Counted from the first letter of the stretch, positions 1-12,590 are shown. The stretch: 64,000 nucleotides of DNA from Anopheles merus (GCF_017562075.2 NW_024427651.1:42526-106525); one strand, 5' to 3'. Numbers and translations are program-made. Notes: generated by a model from the sequence alone, not told the origin.

Positions 1-880
1 ATAATTGGAAAGCTTTTTAGATTCCATAAATCTGCTAAAAGAAATTAAACCAACCAAAACCAATTCTCTACTCGTCAAGTTAATTAAAACAAGGCTTACA
101 GGCAAAGCAAGACTGGGACTACCAAATACAATTAACACATAAGAAGAGCTGATAGCCAATGTGAAATCAAGGTGCGAGGAAAAAATCAATCCCGAAAAAG
201 TTATAAACCAATTAAAGTGGGTTAAAAACCATAACACTACCACTCTCTGCAGTGAAGTAGAAACCTTAACAACTAAGCTAAAAGGGCTATATTTGGATCA
301 AAATATCCCAGAAAATATAGCTAATGACATGACTGGGAAAGCTAATGAAAATTGGGGAAAGTACATTGGTAGATAAACTCAATAATCCCGAAACCAAGAT
401 TTTGTTAAAAGTTGGCCAATTCGAAACCATGTCACAAGTTACTCAGAAGCTGTAAGAAAATGAAACAGAGAACAATTCAGCACAGATTTGTCCATCAACA
501 ATCAAAGTTATCATCAAACTTACAATAGAGATAGGATGCGAAGTCAAGGCATCAACAAATATGGTTCAAACAGAAATCGGATCATATATCCAAACAGAAA
601 AAATGATATGTTATTCTACAGAAATTTCTATAACAATCGTAAAAACACACCATACAACAACCCATATCGTAGAAACTTCAATAATCAATAAAGAAACAGG
701 TATAACAACAATAGGACAGAATTTAACTCTAATCAAAATCACGTATACAATCCAAATTACAGAAATAACCCCTCTACTAATTTCAAACAGCAAAATATAC
801 CTACAGAACAAGCTCAAAAAGTAGCGGTAGCATACGATTCAGAAGATCAAGACAAAGATTTTTTGGTCAAACCAGGCAGC
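1..880 (+). pseudogene. gag fragment, copy A
   Basis: Translates as the C-terminal half of the Gag seen in copy B (26235-27450), then a low-complexity tail rich in Asn, Tyr and Arg (about 488-830). No CCHC zinc knuckle is visible; the basic Asn-rich tail may stand in for nucleic-acid binding (inference). It is broken relative to copy B by an 18-bp insertion near 90-108 and a 10-bp insertion near 332-342, and a stop separates the two halves in both copies. The N-terminus lies outside the window. No function is expected. Confidence 0.75.
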
Positions 881-1295
881 CACAGAACGACTGCCTGTTT
901 TCACAATGAACCGTGCATGCAATAATTTCATCAGAGTAAATTTGAATCAAAATTATAGTACTCTATTTATAAATATTGGAGCAGCCATCTCATTACTAAA
1001 AATAAGCAAAATCAATTCGCAACAAATTGCAATTCGAAACAATACAATTAAACTGATAGGAATTACAAATGATTAATTAAAAACATTAGGAACTGTAGAC
1101 TGCATTATGTCTTTCAATAATGCATTGATCAAGCATAAATTCCATCTAGTACCCGATAGTGTAGATATTGAAACAAGTGTAAAATTAGGAAGAGATTTTC
1201 TTAAGAAATACCTATGTGTGATTGATTATAAGTACGAACAATTCGTGTTCTCGATAAATGGCAAAATAGTTAAAGAATCAATTGAGATCAATTGA
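881..1295 (+). pseudogene. retropepsin fragment with catalytic Asp replaced by Asn, copy A
   Basis: The frame around 960-1010 reads FINIGAAISLLK where gypsy proteases have an IDTGA-type motif. The Asn codon is 972-974, so the catalytic aspartate is missing. A TAA interrupts the frame near 1075, then a 62-residue open stretch (1107-1295) carries the end of the domain, including a GRDFL segment like the conserved G-x-D/N-x-L near the C-terminus of such proteases. Copy B has the same Asn (27528-27530). The enzyme would mature Gag and Pol in a live element; here it cannot be active. Confidence 0.7.
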
Positions 1296-1559
1296 TTGAT
1301 TATCCCAGGAAGAAGTGAAGTTATTCATTAAATTCCAATTAAAGGCATAATAAATGATTCTTTAGTTCAAGCACAAGAAATTCAACCTAGAATATATTGT
1401 GGTAATACAATTATTTCAAAAACCAATCCCTACATCAAAATCCTAAATACTACTAAAAATAATGTTACCCTCAGTAATTCATTTAAACCTTTAATAGAAC
1501 CTCTAGATAATAACTATGTTTACAAAACATCAGAATATAAATGTAATAACAAAGTTAGA

Positions 1560-3950
1560 ATTAATACAATTCTAAATAAAATAAATGCCAGAAACATTCC
1601 AAGCTTCATACAACAACAATTAGTTACACTTATTTCAGAATTCCCAGATATATTTTGTTTAAACGATGATAACATAACAATAAACAATTTTTATCAACAA
1701 TCAATTATTCTTAAAAATAACATTCCAATCTACATTCCTAACTATAAGCGAATTCATTCTCAAACAGAAGAAATAAATAAATAAATTGATCAAATGTTAG
1801 ATAATAATATCATTGAACATTCAGTATCTCCTTACAATTCGCCAATTCTTCTTGTCCCTAAGAAATCAGATAATGAAAAAAATGGAGATTAGTTGTCGAC
1901 TTTAGACAGCTCAACAAAAAAATATTACCAGATAAATTCCCGTTACCACGAATAGACACAATTCTTGATCATCTAGGAAGGGCCAAATACTTAAGTACAC
2001 TAGATTTGATGTCAGGATTTCATCAAATTTCTTTGGAAAAAGATTCAAGAAAGTACACAGCATTCTCAACGACAAAAGGACATTACCAATTTACAAGAAT
2101 GCCATTTGGATTGAATATAAGCCCAAATAGTTTTTAAAGAATGACGGCAATAGCCATGGCAGGTTTAACAACAGAAATTTGCTTTTGTGTATATTGGTGA
2201 CATTATAGTCATAGGCAATTCCATTAATAATCACTCAGATAATTTAATAAAAGTTTTTCAAAGATTAAGACATTATAACCTAAAACTGAATCCGGAAAAA
2301 TGTAGATTTTTCAAATCAGAAGTTACATACTTGGGACATAAAATTACTGATCAAGGAACACTTCCTGATGAATCCAAATATGAAACTGTAATAAAATTCC
2401 CTATTCCCAAAAATATAGATGAAGTACGAAGTTTCGTAGCATTTTGCAATTATTATAGGAGATTTATAAATAATTTTGCTAACATAGCTAAACCATTCAA
2501 CAATTTATTAAAGAAAGGTAAAATCTTTGAATGGAATGATCAATGTCAAAAAGCATTTGACTTGCTTAAAAAACTTTTATTATCACCTACTATACTAAAA
2601 TATCCAGATTTCACAAACCAATTTATAGTCACAACAGATGCTTCAGATGTAGCATGCGGAGCAATTCTATCTCAAAATCACGAAGGAAGAGACCTACCAA
2701 TAGAATATGCAAGTAAAACATTCACAAAAGGTGAAAAGTCAAAATCAATAATTGAAAAGGAACAAACAGCAATACATTGGGCCGTTAACCATTTTAAACC
2801 ATATCTGTACGGAACTAAATTCATTATTAAAACAGATCATAGACCTTTAGTTTACTTATACGGAATGAAAAATCCATCATCAAAACTCACAAGAATGAGA
2901 TTAGACCTAGAAGAATTCGATTTCGATATTCAATACGTAGCAGGGAAAAGCAACGTAGTAGCAGATGCTTTATCAAGGATAATCACAAATTCAAATGAAC
3001 TTAAAACATTAATCCCAACCGTAAAAGACACAAACTTTAAAAATTTTAAAGAAAATTCAATTCTAAAAGTAAATAAAAGGGCAATGATTCAAAATAACTC
3101 AAAAAAGGACAAAACTCAAATAAAAGTAAACCAAAACAAATCAGAAACAGTAAGACCAGTAGTATGGAAAACAGACAGACCATCAGAAGTAAACAAAATA
3201 ATAAAAATTAACACAGAAGTTAAGAATAAAGAAATTGGCATAAAGGTATGCAATAATAACTATAATAAGCAACTTCATAATCTCACAATCCCTCTTGATT
3301 TCGACAACTTTCAAAATGGAAGTCAAAGCTTACAATTTGCTATTCTAGAAGTTTGTCAAATAGCTAGAAGTTTTAACAGAGACAAGTTATCTATCTCAAG
3401 TGAAGATGGTTTGTTCAAATACTTCAAGTATGAAAATATAAAGGAAATAGCAGATAAAGCCATTCTCGGTTTCGAAATAATTGTGTTCGATCCACCAAAA
3501 TGGATCCAGGATGAACAGGAAATTCATAAAATTATCAAAAGTTACCATGAAAATTATACAGGAGGACATATAGGACAGTATAGGTTATATATGAAACTAC
3601 GAGAAAATTTTAAATGGAAAAATATGAAAGAATACATTAAGAATTATGTAAAAGAATGTAAGACTTGCAAAATGAACAAAAGTTCAAAACATACTAAAGA
3701 AAATATGATAATAACCTCAACGCTATCCAAACCCTTTTCAGTCATATGAATCGATACCGTAGGTCCATTACCAAAGACCATAAACAACAATAGGTATGCA
3801 ATCACAATTCAATGTGATCTTACTAAATATGTCGTAATCATATCACAACAAAACAAAGAAGCCGACACAATTGGAAATGTTTTAGTCGAAAATTTTATTC
3901 TTACTTATGGAAATTTTTTGGAACAGAAATCAGATCAAGGCACAAAATAT
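1560..3950 (+). pseudogene. pol: RT, RNase H and integrase N-terminus, copy A
   Basis: RT begins near 1600 and runs through the FHQI and MPFGL motifs. RNase H follows (TTDAS, KTDHRP, then ADALSRI at the end), then an integrase HHCC zinc-binding module around 3535-3680. The longest open piece is 2187-3749 (520 residues). Defects: in-frame TAA near 1783, loss of one A in an A-run near 1880, TAA at 2135-2137, an extra T at 2183-2186, and TGA at 3747-3749 just before the first integrase Asp. The RT YxDD box reads YIGD, so one catalytic Asp is Gly. All are shared with copy B. The solo LTR at 3951 interrupts the integrase core. Confidence 0.9.
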
Positions 3951-4765
3951 TGTAATGGGTTAGGCGATAGCTACGGTCGCCATATGATGAGCGTACAGCT
4001 GTACCTCAAGTACCGTCGCGGTAGGTCAGTTTTTACTGACATGAGCCGAGGTGGAATAACACTTTTGTTCGAAGCGGACTTTTCAACACTTGATCGTCCA
4101 GGCGATCATAGAAACCTTTAGGAGGTTTCCCTTACTGGAAACGTTGGAGTTTAGAAGCCTTACCTTGGGTAGGGGGACATAACTTAACTCTTGAACTAAG
4201 TTGGAAGGCGAAGTATTTGGAAGCGTAACGTCCTATCTTGGCAGTCCGAACGAATCTGACCTACCACGGTCGGATTTGGTTTTATTTATACTCAATAAGT
4301 TTCGTACATTTGGTTTTGGAATGTGTTTTTGTCCTAATTAAAGGTTATTGATATGAGGTGCAATTTATACATTATATTGGAGTGAGGTGTCTATGTTTTT
4401 ACGAAGGTTCTGGAAAGTATAAACTGTTCTAGCTAAAGAACGGGTGCGTTCGTCAATCTTTGCCTACACTGCGCTTTTAGCAATAAGTTGCTATGCGTTC
4501 TCTGTTTGTCCACTTTGCTGCAGTAACGCTTGAATTGCTTATGTTGCCCGTTTCGGTTGTTTTTGATAAGTGTGTCACGTCTGTTATTTGTTTGAATGGA
4601 CGGCCTGAACTCTTCCGGTTGCGGTGCTATGGTATGATCTGATTTGCTGAATGTGTTATAATGAATGTGTAACAATGGTGTGATTTGGCTTTCTAAAGTG
4701 TGTTACAATGTGTCTATAGCTGATAGTGTGTATTATAATAAGTTCTGTATAGCAGATATGCTACA
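3951..4765. mobile_element. solo LTR of an unidentified LTR retrotransposon (815 bp)
   Basis: The 815 bp begin with TG and end with CA, are flanked on both sides by ATAT (3947-3950 and 4766-4769), and are absent from copy B, where the target reads straight through. That is the signature of LTR-LTR recombination after insertion. The left half contains several short inverted repeats, for example around 3963-3980 and 4026-4041. I do not recognise the family; the 4-bp duplication fits gypsy or BEL better than copia. Orientation cannot be fixed. Confidence 0.85.
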
Positions 4766-5079
4766 ATATAATAATGAAGTTTTGAGCAAAATAGCTAAAA
4801 TTTTAAAAATCAAACAAACATTCGCGACAGCTTATCATCCTGAAACAATTGGATGCTTAGAATGGAACCACAGAAGTCTTAATGTGTATCTTAGAATATT
4901 TACAAATGAACACCACGATGATTGGGATGCTTGGACGAAATTCTATCAATTTGTCTATAACACAACACCACACTCAGAAACAAATTATACTCCATACGAA
5001 TTAGTTTTCGAAAGGACAGCAAATTTGCCTCAGGAAATATATAAAAATAACATTGATCCTGTGTATAACATTGAAGCAT
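4766..5079 (+). pseudogene. integrase core fragment, copy A
   Basis: Continues the integrase interrupted by the solo LTR. It covers the segment after the second catalytic Asp, a TAYHPET stretch and the LEWNHRSL region that holds the Glu of the DDE triad. Before the insertion the sequence reads DQGTKY (about 3934-3950), where DxGTE/K-type motifs are usual. The frame stays open from here until the RTE insertion at 5080. The protein would have joined element cDNA to the host chromosome; the gene is split into at least three pieces and is dead. Confidence 0.8.
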
Positions 5080-8000
5080 CCTTTCTTACTTATTTATCCG
5101 GCGCTACAACCGCTTTGCGGTCTTGGCCTGCCTCAGGAGTGTCCGAAACCGCTCACGATCTCGCGCCTTCGTCTTCCAGTCCTTTATCCCGGCCTTAATG
5201 GCGGACTCCTCCACGCCATCTTGCCACCTCAATTTGGGCCTACCACGCCTCCTCTGTCCTTGTGTACGGCCTAAAAAGACTTTACGGGCTGGGTCGTCCG
5301 TTTCCATGCGTACAACATGGCCAGCCCACCGGAGCCTGGCGAGCTTGATACGCTGTACGACAGTGAGGTTGCCGTACATCTCGTATAGCTCGTCATTATA
5401 GCGGCTTCTCCATTGTCCTTCCACACATACGGGGCCAATTATCCTTCTGAGCATCTTCCTCTCGAACGCGGCTAAGAGGGTTTCGTCAGATTTGGACAGT
5501 GTCCATGTCTCAGAGGCGTATGTGAGTACTGGTACTATATGGGTACTATATAGTCCCAGCTTCGTCCGTCGCGACAGGTTCTTTGAGGTGAACTGCTTTT
5601 TCAGGCTGTAGAATGACCGGTTGGCCGCCAGCATCCTTGCGCGCAACTCAGCTTCCATACTGTTGTCGTTGCTGACCTTTGACCCCAGATAGGTGAATTC
5701 TGGGACGACTTCAAAAGTGCGTTCACCTATCTGTACATCACACCTACGTAGATTCGGATTATTTGTTGGTAGGTCCGCTGATGTTGCCACCATCAGTTTG
5801 GTCTTTGCCTCGTTTATCTACAATCCGAGGCTCTCTGCCGCCTGCTCAATCCCTTGGTAGGCTTCTGCTACATAGGAGAGCCGCAGACCAATGATGTCTA
5901 TATCATCAGCGTATGCCAGGATCTGGGTTGACTTATAGAAGATGGTTCCCGTAGTCTCCACCCTCGAGTCGCGGATGGCCCTCTCTAGCGCCAAGTTGAA
6001 TAGGAGACAGGCAAGCCCGTCCCCCTGGCGCAGACCTTTGGTGGTAGCAAAAGGTCCTGAGAGTTTTCCATCCACCCTCACCTGGCATGTGACGTTGGTC
6101 ATAGTCATTCTAACTAGCCTTATCAGTTTGGCCGGGATTCCAAATGAGCTCATAGCGTCGTACAGTTTTACCCTGGCTATGCTATCGTATGCGGCTTTGA
6201 TGTCTATGAAGAGATGGTATGTGTCGCTTCTGTATTCAGCCATCTTCTCCAATATCTGCCGCATGGTGAAGATCTGATCAGTGGTTGATTTTCCGTTTCG
6301 GAATCCTCTTTGATAGTTTCCAACTATCTCTTCGACGTGCGGGACAAGGTGATCCTGAAGGATCAGGGAGAATATTTTACAAGCGGTATTCAACACCGTA
6401 ATACCCCTGTAGTTGTTGCAGTCCAACCTATCTCCCTTCTTGTATATGGGGTAGATGATGCCGAGATTCCAATCACAAGGCATCGATTCGCTATCCCACA
6501 CCTCAGTAACAATTTGATGAATCTCGTTTTCTAGTCGTGCACCTCCATTCTTGACCAGTTCAGCTGCAATTCCGTCGGTTCCGGGTGCCTAGTTATTTTT
6601 CAGCCGACGGATAGCCTTTCGTGTTTCTTCTATGCTAGGTGGCAGTAGCATGGCACTATCTGCTAGTGGCGCTTCTAGCTGTTCGTTTAGCTGGTCGTTG
6701 AGTAATTCATCAAAGTACTGAGCCCACCGCGAGAGGACCTCTGGCTGGTTACTAACTAGATCTCCATCCTTGTTGCGACAGCAGGTAACCTTAGGTACAA
6801 CGTTGTTTCGGTGACCTGCTATCGCTTGATAAAACTTTCGTGTCAGTCCGTACGCCTCTCTGGTTTGCTCGAGTTCCCGCATGTTTTGCTCTACCAAAGC
6901 ATGCTTCTTAGAGCGGTGAACTCGTTTCTCTTCGCGTCTGAGCCGTGAATATTCCTCTGCGCATGCCCGCGTTCTATGCCGTTGCTGCATTGCTCGGTAT
7001 GCAGTATTCTTACGTTCGGTTACTTGTCTGCATTCATCGTCGAACCAGCCAGATTTGGTGTTGCGACGACGTGGTTGGAGTATATTTCTTGCACAGTTTA
7101 TTATTTTTGTTTTTAGAGCGTTCCACCTCTCGCTCGTAGTTTCATATCTGTTTTCTGGTAGTAGAGACTCTTCTAAAGCGGCTTTGAATTCCTGTTGGAA
7201 AGTAATGTCCCTTAGAGAGTCCGTGTTGAGCCGAGGCTGCGTGTTTTCTCCGCCCCAATTGGCGCCGAGGTGGGCGATTCTACAACGTATCACTAAGCCA
7301 ACCAAGTAGTGATCGGAATCGATATTGGCTCCTCGATATGTTCTGACATTTAACAGACTCGACTGTTGTCGGCGGTTTATTAACACGTGGTCGATCTGGT
7401 TGAAGGATTCTCCATCAGGGTGCGCCCATGTAACCTTGTGGATTTTCTTGCGCGCAAATTTGGTACTTCCTACAACCAGATTGTTCGCTGCGGCGAACTG
7501 GACCAATCTACTACCATTATTGTTACTGTGCTCATGCAGACTGTGACAGCCAGTGTATTGGCGGTATATTGGCTCCCTATCGAATTTGCGTTGAAGTCCC
7601 TCAGGATGATTAGGAGGTCATGCCTGGGGCACGCATCTATAGTTCTAGCGAGGCGGCCGTAAAAAAGGTCCTTCTCCTCTTCCTCTTTCTCTTCGGTAGG
7701 GGCGTGAACGTTTATGAGGCTGACATTAAAAAATTTACCTCGTATGCGCAGGGTGCATAGCCTATCGTATATAGCCTTGAAATCTATGATTACGGATTTC
7801 ATCCGGGGACCTACGGCGAAACCCCTTCCGAGCACGCGGTGGCGGTCGTGGCAGCTGTAGTAAATGTCGTAACAATGCTTACCACGCCTGTGGTGCACAC
7901 CGTTCCCTAGCCACCGAATCTCTTTTAGAGCTACGAGGTCCATGCTCAGTGTGGCTAGGACGTCATCAAGTTGTTTCAAGGCTCCGGCTTTGCTAAGAGT

Positions 8001-8414
8001 GCGTACGTTCCATGAGCCCATTTTAATCGTTGTGCGGGGGCATTGCATCGGGTCGGTATCGTTGAGTTCGTTTCGTATCCTTCTGTTGCTTTCTGTAGTC
8101 AGTTGTTCCGTGAGACTGGGTGACTGGCCCTGCGCTCACGTGGCCGTTTTATTTAGCGTCGGTTTGCCCCCCCGACGTTCAGGCACCCAGTTTCCCGGGA
8201 TACCCACCCCCTCCTGGTTCGCCATATGCCACCAACCGCCCAAGGGGTTGGATCTAGCCCATGTACCCAAGCTAGGATATATGGAGGATATGTTACCATG
8301 TTGTATGGATATGTTACCATTCTGCACGACGAGGACGTGTCGGAATAGGAGTTGGATGGGAGAGCCTGTGTTATCCCTCGGAGGGCTTCGGATCCCATTA
8401 CAGAGCAATGAATT
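5080..8414 (-). mobile_element. RTE-clade non-LTR retrotransposon inserted in copy A integrase
   Basis: A nearly full-length RTE-type element in reverse orientation. Its 3' end lies at the left and carries a short AAGT-like tail. It is bounded by an 11-bp direct repeat, CATTGAAGCAT, at 5069-5079 and 8415-8425. The element at 34370-37057 sits at the identical position in copy B with the same duplication, so the insertion predates the duplication of the host element. One disrupted endonuclease-RT frame is present. Confidence 0.9.
5104..8048 (-). pseudogene. RTE endonuclease-reverse transcriptase, disrupted
   Basis: Reading right to left: an AP-type endonuclease (NVRTL and EIRW motifs, SDHYLV near 7310), a linker, RT with GLRQGDG and AYADD, and the conserved C-terminal region with YASETW and RWAGH. 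Compared with the intact relative at 28423-31341 it carries a TAG near 5818, a TAG near 6591 and a frame change between about 7470 and 7600. The 6591 stop is also in the copy B element (35881), so it was already inactive when copied. The endonuclease DFN box is altered to RDFNA. A live protein nicks target DNA and primes reverse transcription there. Confidence 0.9.
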
Positions 8415-8425
8415 CATTGAAGCAT

Positions 8426-8715
8426 ACTACAATGAATTAAAATATAAATTACAAAAGTGCAATGAATTTGCTAGAAAAAGATAAATTGAACAAAAAAAAA
8501 ATAAAAGACTAAAAACATTACATCAAAATATCAACCCAATAAATAGTAGCATAAGAGAGTTGGTTTAGTTAAAAAATGAAAATAGAAAAAAGCTAGACCC
8601 AGAATATATAGGACCATTTACTGTTATAAGAATACAAGATCCAAACTGTGTAATAAAAAACAGAATTACAAGGAAACAATCAATAGTGTATAAGAACAGA
8701 TTGATAAAAGCATGA
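8426..8715 (+). pseudogene. integrase C-terminus of copy A (GPY/F-like)
   Basis: After the RTE insertion the pol frame resumes and ends with KLDPEYIGPFTVI, a GPY/F-type module typical of Ty3/gypsy integrase C-termini, and a TGA at 8713-8715. Two in-frame stops (near 8481 and 8568) lie between the core and this module and recur in copy B. The 3' LTR starts 46 bp further on. Confidence 0.75.
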
Positions 8716-8751
8716 AAAGTATTTCATTACATTCATACTTTTCATTTCTTT

Positions 8752-8761
8752 ACGGAGGAGG
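8752..8761 (+). promoter_or_regulatory. polypurine tract of copy A
   Basis: ACGGAGGAGG lies directly before the 3' LTR start (TGTAATATAC). The same tract is at 37397-37406 in copy B. Its position fits the plus-strand primer of reverse transcription. Confidence 0.7.
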
Positions 8762-8809
8762 TGTAATATACAATTCGACACCTCTGATTATTCATGATAG
8801 CAATACCAT
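8762..8809 (+). repeat. 3' LTR of copy A, left part
   Basis: The first 48 bp of the mdg1-like LTR. It starts with TG straight after the polypurine tract and is cut after ACCAT (8805-8809), the target duplication of the BEL/Pao element that splits this LTR. It resumes at 13254. Confidence 0.85.
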
Positions 8810-9326
8810 TGTGTAGGATTGCGCCCTACACTAGATAACCTTAAACTCGCGATTCGAGTTTCAAAGGGAGCAAAAATCAGCACGATACCAAATACACCTG
8901 AGAGCGCTGACAAGTGTCAAGTAAGAGCTACCCGCCAAGGACTCTGTACAAGATTTGCCAGCTGGGTGATTTGAAGATGTAAAATAATAAATTCTGACTC
9001 CGCAATCTGTGCTGTTAACTAAATTCTGCATGTATTTCTTGGGGTACTTATTACAACGTGCTGTGTTCCGGTAGCGATGTTTACATTTTGGGTTTGTACG
9101 CTGGCTTCATTTCCCCTCTTTCCGTGGACATACAAATGTTTCCTAATTATTAGTCAAGACACCACCCTTTGACCCCATGATTTGCATAACTAACTACGTA
9201 GATGGCGCTATAGTGAAAAGGGGAGTAGTTGTGTCATTGCCTTGAGATGGCGCTGCTATTGGTTTTATGGCTTAACTACGGTGTAAATCAAATTGCCTAT
9301 ATTTTGGCGCATTTCAATCCTAAACA
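8810..9326 (-). repeat. 3' LTR of the BEL/Pao element
   Basis: On the element strand it runs TGTTTAGG...CTACACA. On its element-upstream side lies a purine-rich GGTGGCAGGA, the likely polypurine tract. It matches 12731-13248 along its whole length with only a few visible differences. Confidence 0.9.
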
Positions 9327-9498
9327 TCCTGCCACCTTGGAACAATTTAATTTCATGCAAAGCAATCTCGCTCTGTGATAGATCTACCCTGATTCGTGTT
9401 CCTTTAGTTCCATATGAAAGATTAATAACTCAGTGAATTAATGACAAATCCATGTAAAATGGCACACGTGTGCACGACGAAATTGATCTACGTATCAA

Positions 9499-11835
9499 TT
9501 ATAGTGATGTTCTAAATCGTGCCCAAAGTTCCCAATCGTGGTTTCTTGGTATACCCGTTGCTGATATGATGCCACCAAAGTCACTGCTACCAAGACAGAC
9601 TGCGGTAGAATCACTTGTAGATGTCTCAGCTGCTCTCTCTGATGATTTAGGATAGATGACGTCAGCTACGGATGCTCCTTCTCGTTTGGCCCGTCCGACC
9701 CTTAACTCGTCATCCTGAATTTCGATTACTCCGTTTCGCAGGCCACTTTGAAGATCACTACGATGTCTGATGACTGCGTTGCTGACAACTGGATGATGTG
9801 ACAAGTACATTTCAGCGTTGTCCTCTGCTGCCACCATGCTCAAGTTATCCGTGATTAAAGCTGTAGCACACACTACTGGATCAGATGCTGGTTCGATGAG
9901 TGCATTGCCACTGACTATCCAACCAAATTTGTATTCTTTCAATATTGGACGATGCAGACCAAATGACACGCGGCGCTCCTTCAGGAATTCGTAAAACAGT
10001 TCTGCTCCAAGGATGATGTCAACACGTCCTGGCTGGTTAAAGGTGGGATCAGCTAAGATGTAGTCTTCCGGGATGTTCCAGCTACTGATGTCTACCGGTT
10101 GGGTTGGTAAAGATGCCGACGGGGTAGCCAAGACCAACATATCCAAAGTGAAGACGTCTTCGGAACAACGTGATCGTATTGTAGCTCTTACCGAATGTCG
10201 CACATTTATGGTTGAACTGCCACCTATGCCCGACAACGGAATGTTCACTATCTTCCGTGGCAATCGTAGCAGCTGCACCAGTCGTCCAGAAATGAAGTTC
10301 GATTGTGCGCTACTGTCTAGTAGTGCACGAGCTTGATGATTCGTTCCTTGATCGTCCACGATGTTCAAAAGCACTGTCGATAACAGGACGGTAGATTTTG
10401 CTGCTCCTTGCACACTCAAGACAATCTGAGGTGATGATGGGCTGCTTGAAGATGATGACCCTGTTCCTGATGTCTCTTCTTCTTGATGTGACGCGGTTGC
10501 TACGTGTTCAGAACTTGGCATTTCAACAGGTTGCTCAAAATGAAGCAACGTGTGATGATGTTTATTGCATCTACGGCATGTCCTCCTTGATTCGCATCGT
10601 CGTGAAGAGTGACCAGCTCCAAGGCAATTGTAACAAAGACGAAGTTCTTGAGCCTTGATCTGTCTCTCTCGTGTTGATAACGCCAAAAACTCAGGGCAGT
10701 GAACGATGTTGTGCTGATCATCGTTGCAGAGCTTGCAGTTTTGAATGGAAGCTGTGTACACCTTGGCGCTCACCATTTTGCCTTTGTCGCCTCTTTCGCC
10801 TCTCTCAGAGCCACACTGATCCAGCACATCGCACTGTCTGCACAAAAAATCCAATGTTGTCTTCAGCTTCGGAAACTCTCCTCGGTTCATCGTCCGCTCC
10901 CACAGCCTCCTTGTTTCAGGTTCAAAACATGAAGTCAAGATGTGGGTGATGATTAATTCGCTGGTTCCATCAACTTCTTTCTTCATGTAGGATAGACCAT
11001 CTACATGAGTTTTACAACATTCCAGCAACTCGCGCAGCCCGCGTGCAGACTCCTTGACCACGGGTTTCATCTGCAATAATCCCGCGATGTGCCTGTCCAC
11101 GATCACGCGAGGATTTTCAAAGCGATCCTCCTGCAATTGCCATGCACTTGCAAAGTTGTTGCCTGCGATGAGACTTGCATTCAGCACGCCACTAGCCTTT
11201 CCAATCAAGGCCTTGTTAAGGTGATGTAACTTCACCGCATCCGATGCGCTAGATTCCTTCACAATATCCAGGAACATGGCCTTGAACTTAGGCCACTGTT
11301 CATATGTTCCATCAAATGTTGGCATTGGGATGTTCAGATGATGTAATGAAGAAGATACCACGGAAGTCACTGCAGTAGCTGCAGCAATTGGAGTTCCGTG
11401 TGCTATCATGGTGTCTAACTTCATGTACATACAAGCACATGCTTCGTCGTCAGAAAAGTCGTTTTCGAGGTCTATTGGGTCCAGGGCTACTATTTTCTCA
11501 AAGATCTCTGTTTGTTTTGCTTTTAGATCTTGCAGGTAACTTTATTTCACGTTGAATGTAGTTGCATTTACTGGTGTTGTTGTGACATCTTCCAGCAACT
11601 TTGTGAGTTTTCGCTGCTGACTAGAATGATGCAGTCGCAACATCTTCAGCTCGCGTTGGTTAGTAGAAAACTCTACATCATGGAATGATTGTTCAACAAC
11701 TGCTTTCGCTTTGAACTCCATGGCTTCAGCTTGTGTTTTTGAGTGCGAGGCTTGCATCTCAGGCTGAGGTGTTGCGCTTTCTGATTGCATTGCTTGGCTT
11801 TCCGTACGCTTCGATGTGGATCGAGTTGTTGGCAT
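9499..11835 (-). pseudogene. BEL/Pao Gag-protease with one premature stop
   Basis: One reading frame starting at 11835 (MPTTRSTSK), interrupted by a single TAA at 11542-11544 (codon 98) and then open for the rest, in the same frame. The N-terminal part is Gln/Ser/Glu-rich. The middle (from about 11340) is the BEL-type Gag domain (PTFDGTYEQW), followed by Cys-His zinc knuckles (CYNCLGAGHSSRRC) near 10600. A DUF1758-like aspartyl protease follows, with ALLDSSAQSNFI near 10310, where DSG is usual; the Asp remains but the Gly is Ser. The C-terminal 100 residues match nothing I recognise, and no RT follows. It would form the capsid. Confidence 0.85.
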
Positions 11836-11929
11836 TACTTAATTCGACGCTGATTTTTTGCGATACAATGATTTCCAATGAAATGTGCCGAATGATGATA
11901 TGAATCTCACGCTGAGTGAGCAGTGTGCC

Positions 11930-12590
11930 GTTGTCCGAGTCAATGCGCACCACGAAGGGATGAGTCGGCTGCCAGTGGATGAATCCTGCGCTGGGCAAGC
12001 CGTGTGCCGTTGTCCGAATCAACGCACACCACGGAGGGATGAGTCGGCTGCCAGTGGATGAACCTGCGCTGGGCCAGCCAAGGCCCAATCAATTATCCAA
12101 ATCAACGCGCACGACGAAGGGATGAGTCGGCTTCCAGTGGATGAACCTGCGCTGGCCAGCCGTGTGCCGTTGACCAAATCAACGTGCACCACGTAAAGAA
12201 GAATCGGTTGCCAGTGGATGATCCTGCGCTGGCCAACCGTGTGCCGTTGTCCAAATCAACGCGCACCACGAAGGGAAGAATCGGTTGCCAGTGGATGATC
12301 CTGCGCTGGCCAACCGTGTGCCGTTGTCCAAATCAACGCGCACCACGAAGGGATGAGTCGGCTGCCAGTGGATGAACCTGCGCTGGCCAGCCGTGTGCCG
12401 TTGACCAATCAACGCGCACCACGAAGGGAAGAATCGGTTGCCAGTGGATGATCCTGCGCTGGCCAACCGTGTGCCGTTGTCCGAAAAAACGCGCACCACG
12501 AAGGGAAGAATCGGCTGCCAGTGGATGAACCTGCGCTGGCCAGCCGTGTGCCGTTGCCCGAGTCAACGCGCACCACCAAAGGAAGTAATT
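11930..12590 (-). repeat. Tandem repeat of about 77 bp in the BEL leader
   Basis: About eight imperfect copies, each containing GCCAGTGGATGA, CTGCGCTGG, GTGTGCCGTTG and GCGCACCACGAAGG. Marker positions 11961, 12040, 12123, 12200, 12277, 12354, 12430 and 12507 give spacings of 76-83 bp. It lies between the primer site and gag. Open frames crossing it on both strands follow from the repetition and are not treated as genes. Confidence 0.9.

Noticed and set aside
5123..8484. Plus-strand frames such as 5123-5401, 6310-6534 and 7942-8484
   Set aside because: Antisense shadows of the RTE ORF; the same shadows recur at 28442, 29629, 31211 and 34413 because the RTE copies are homologous.
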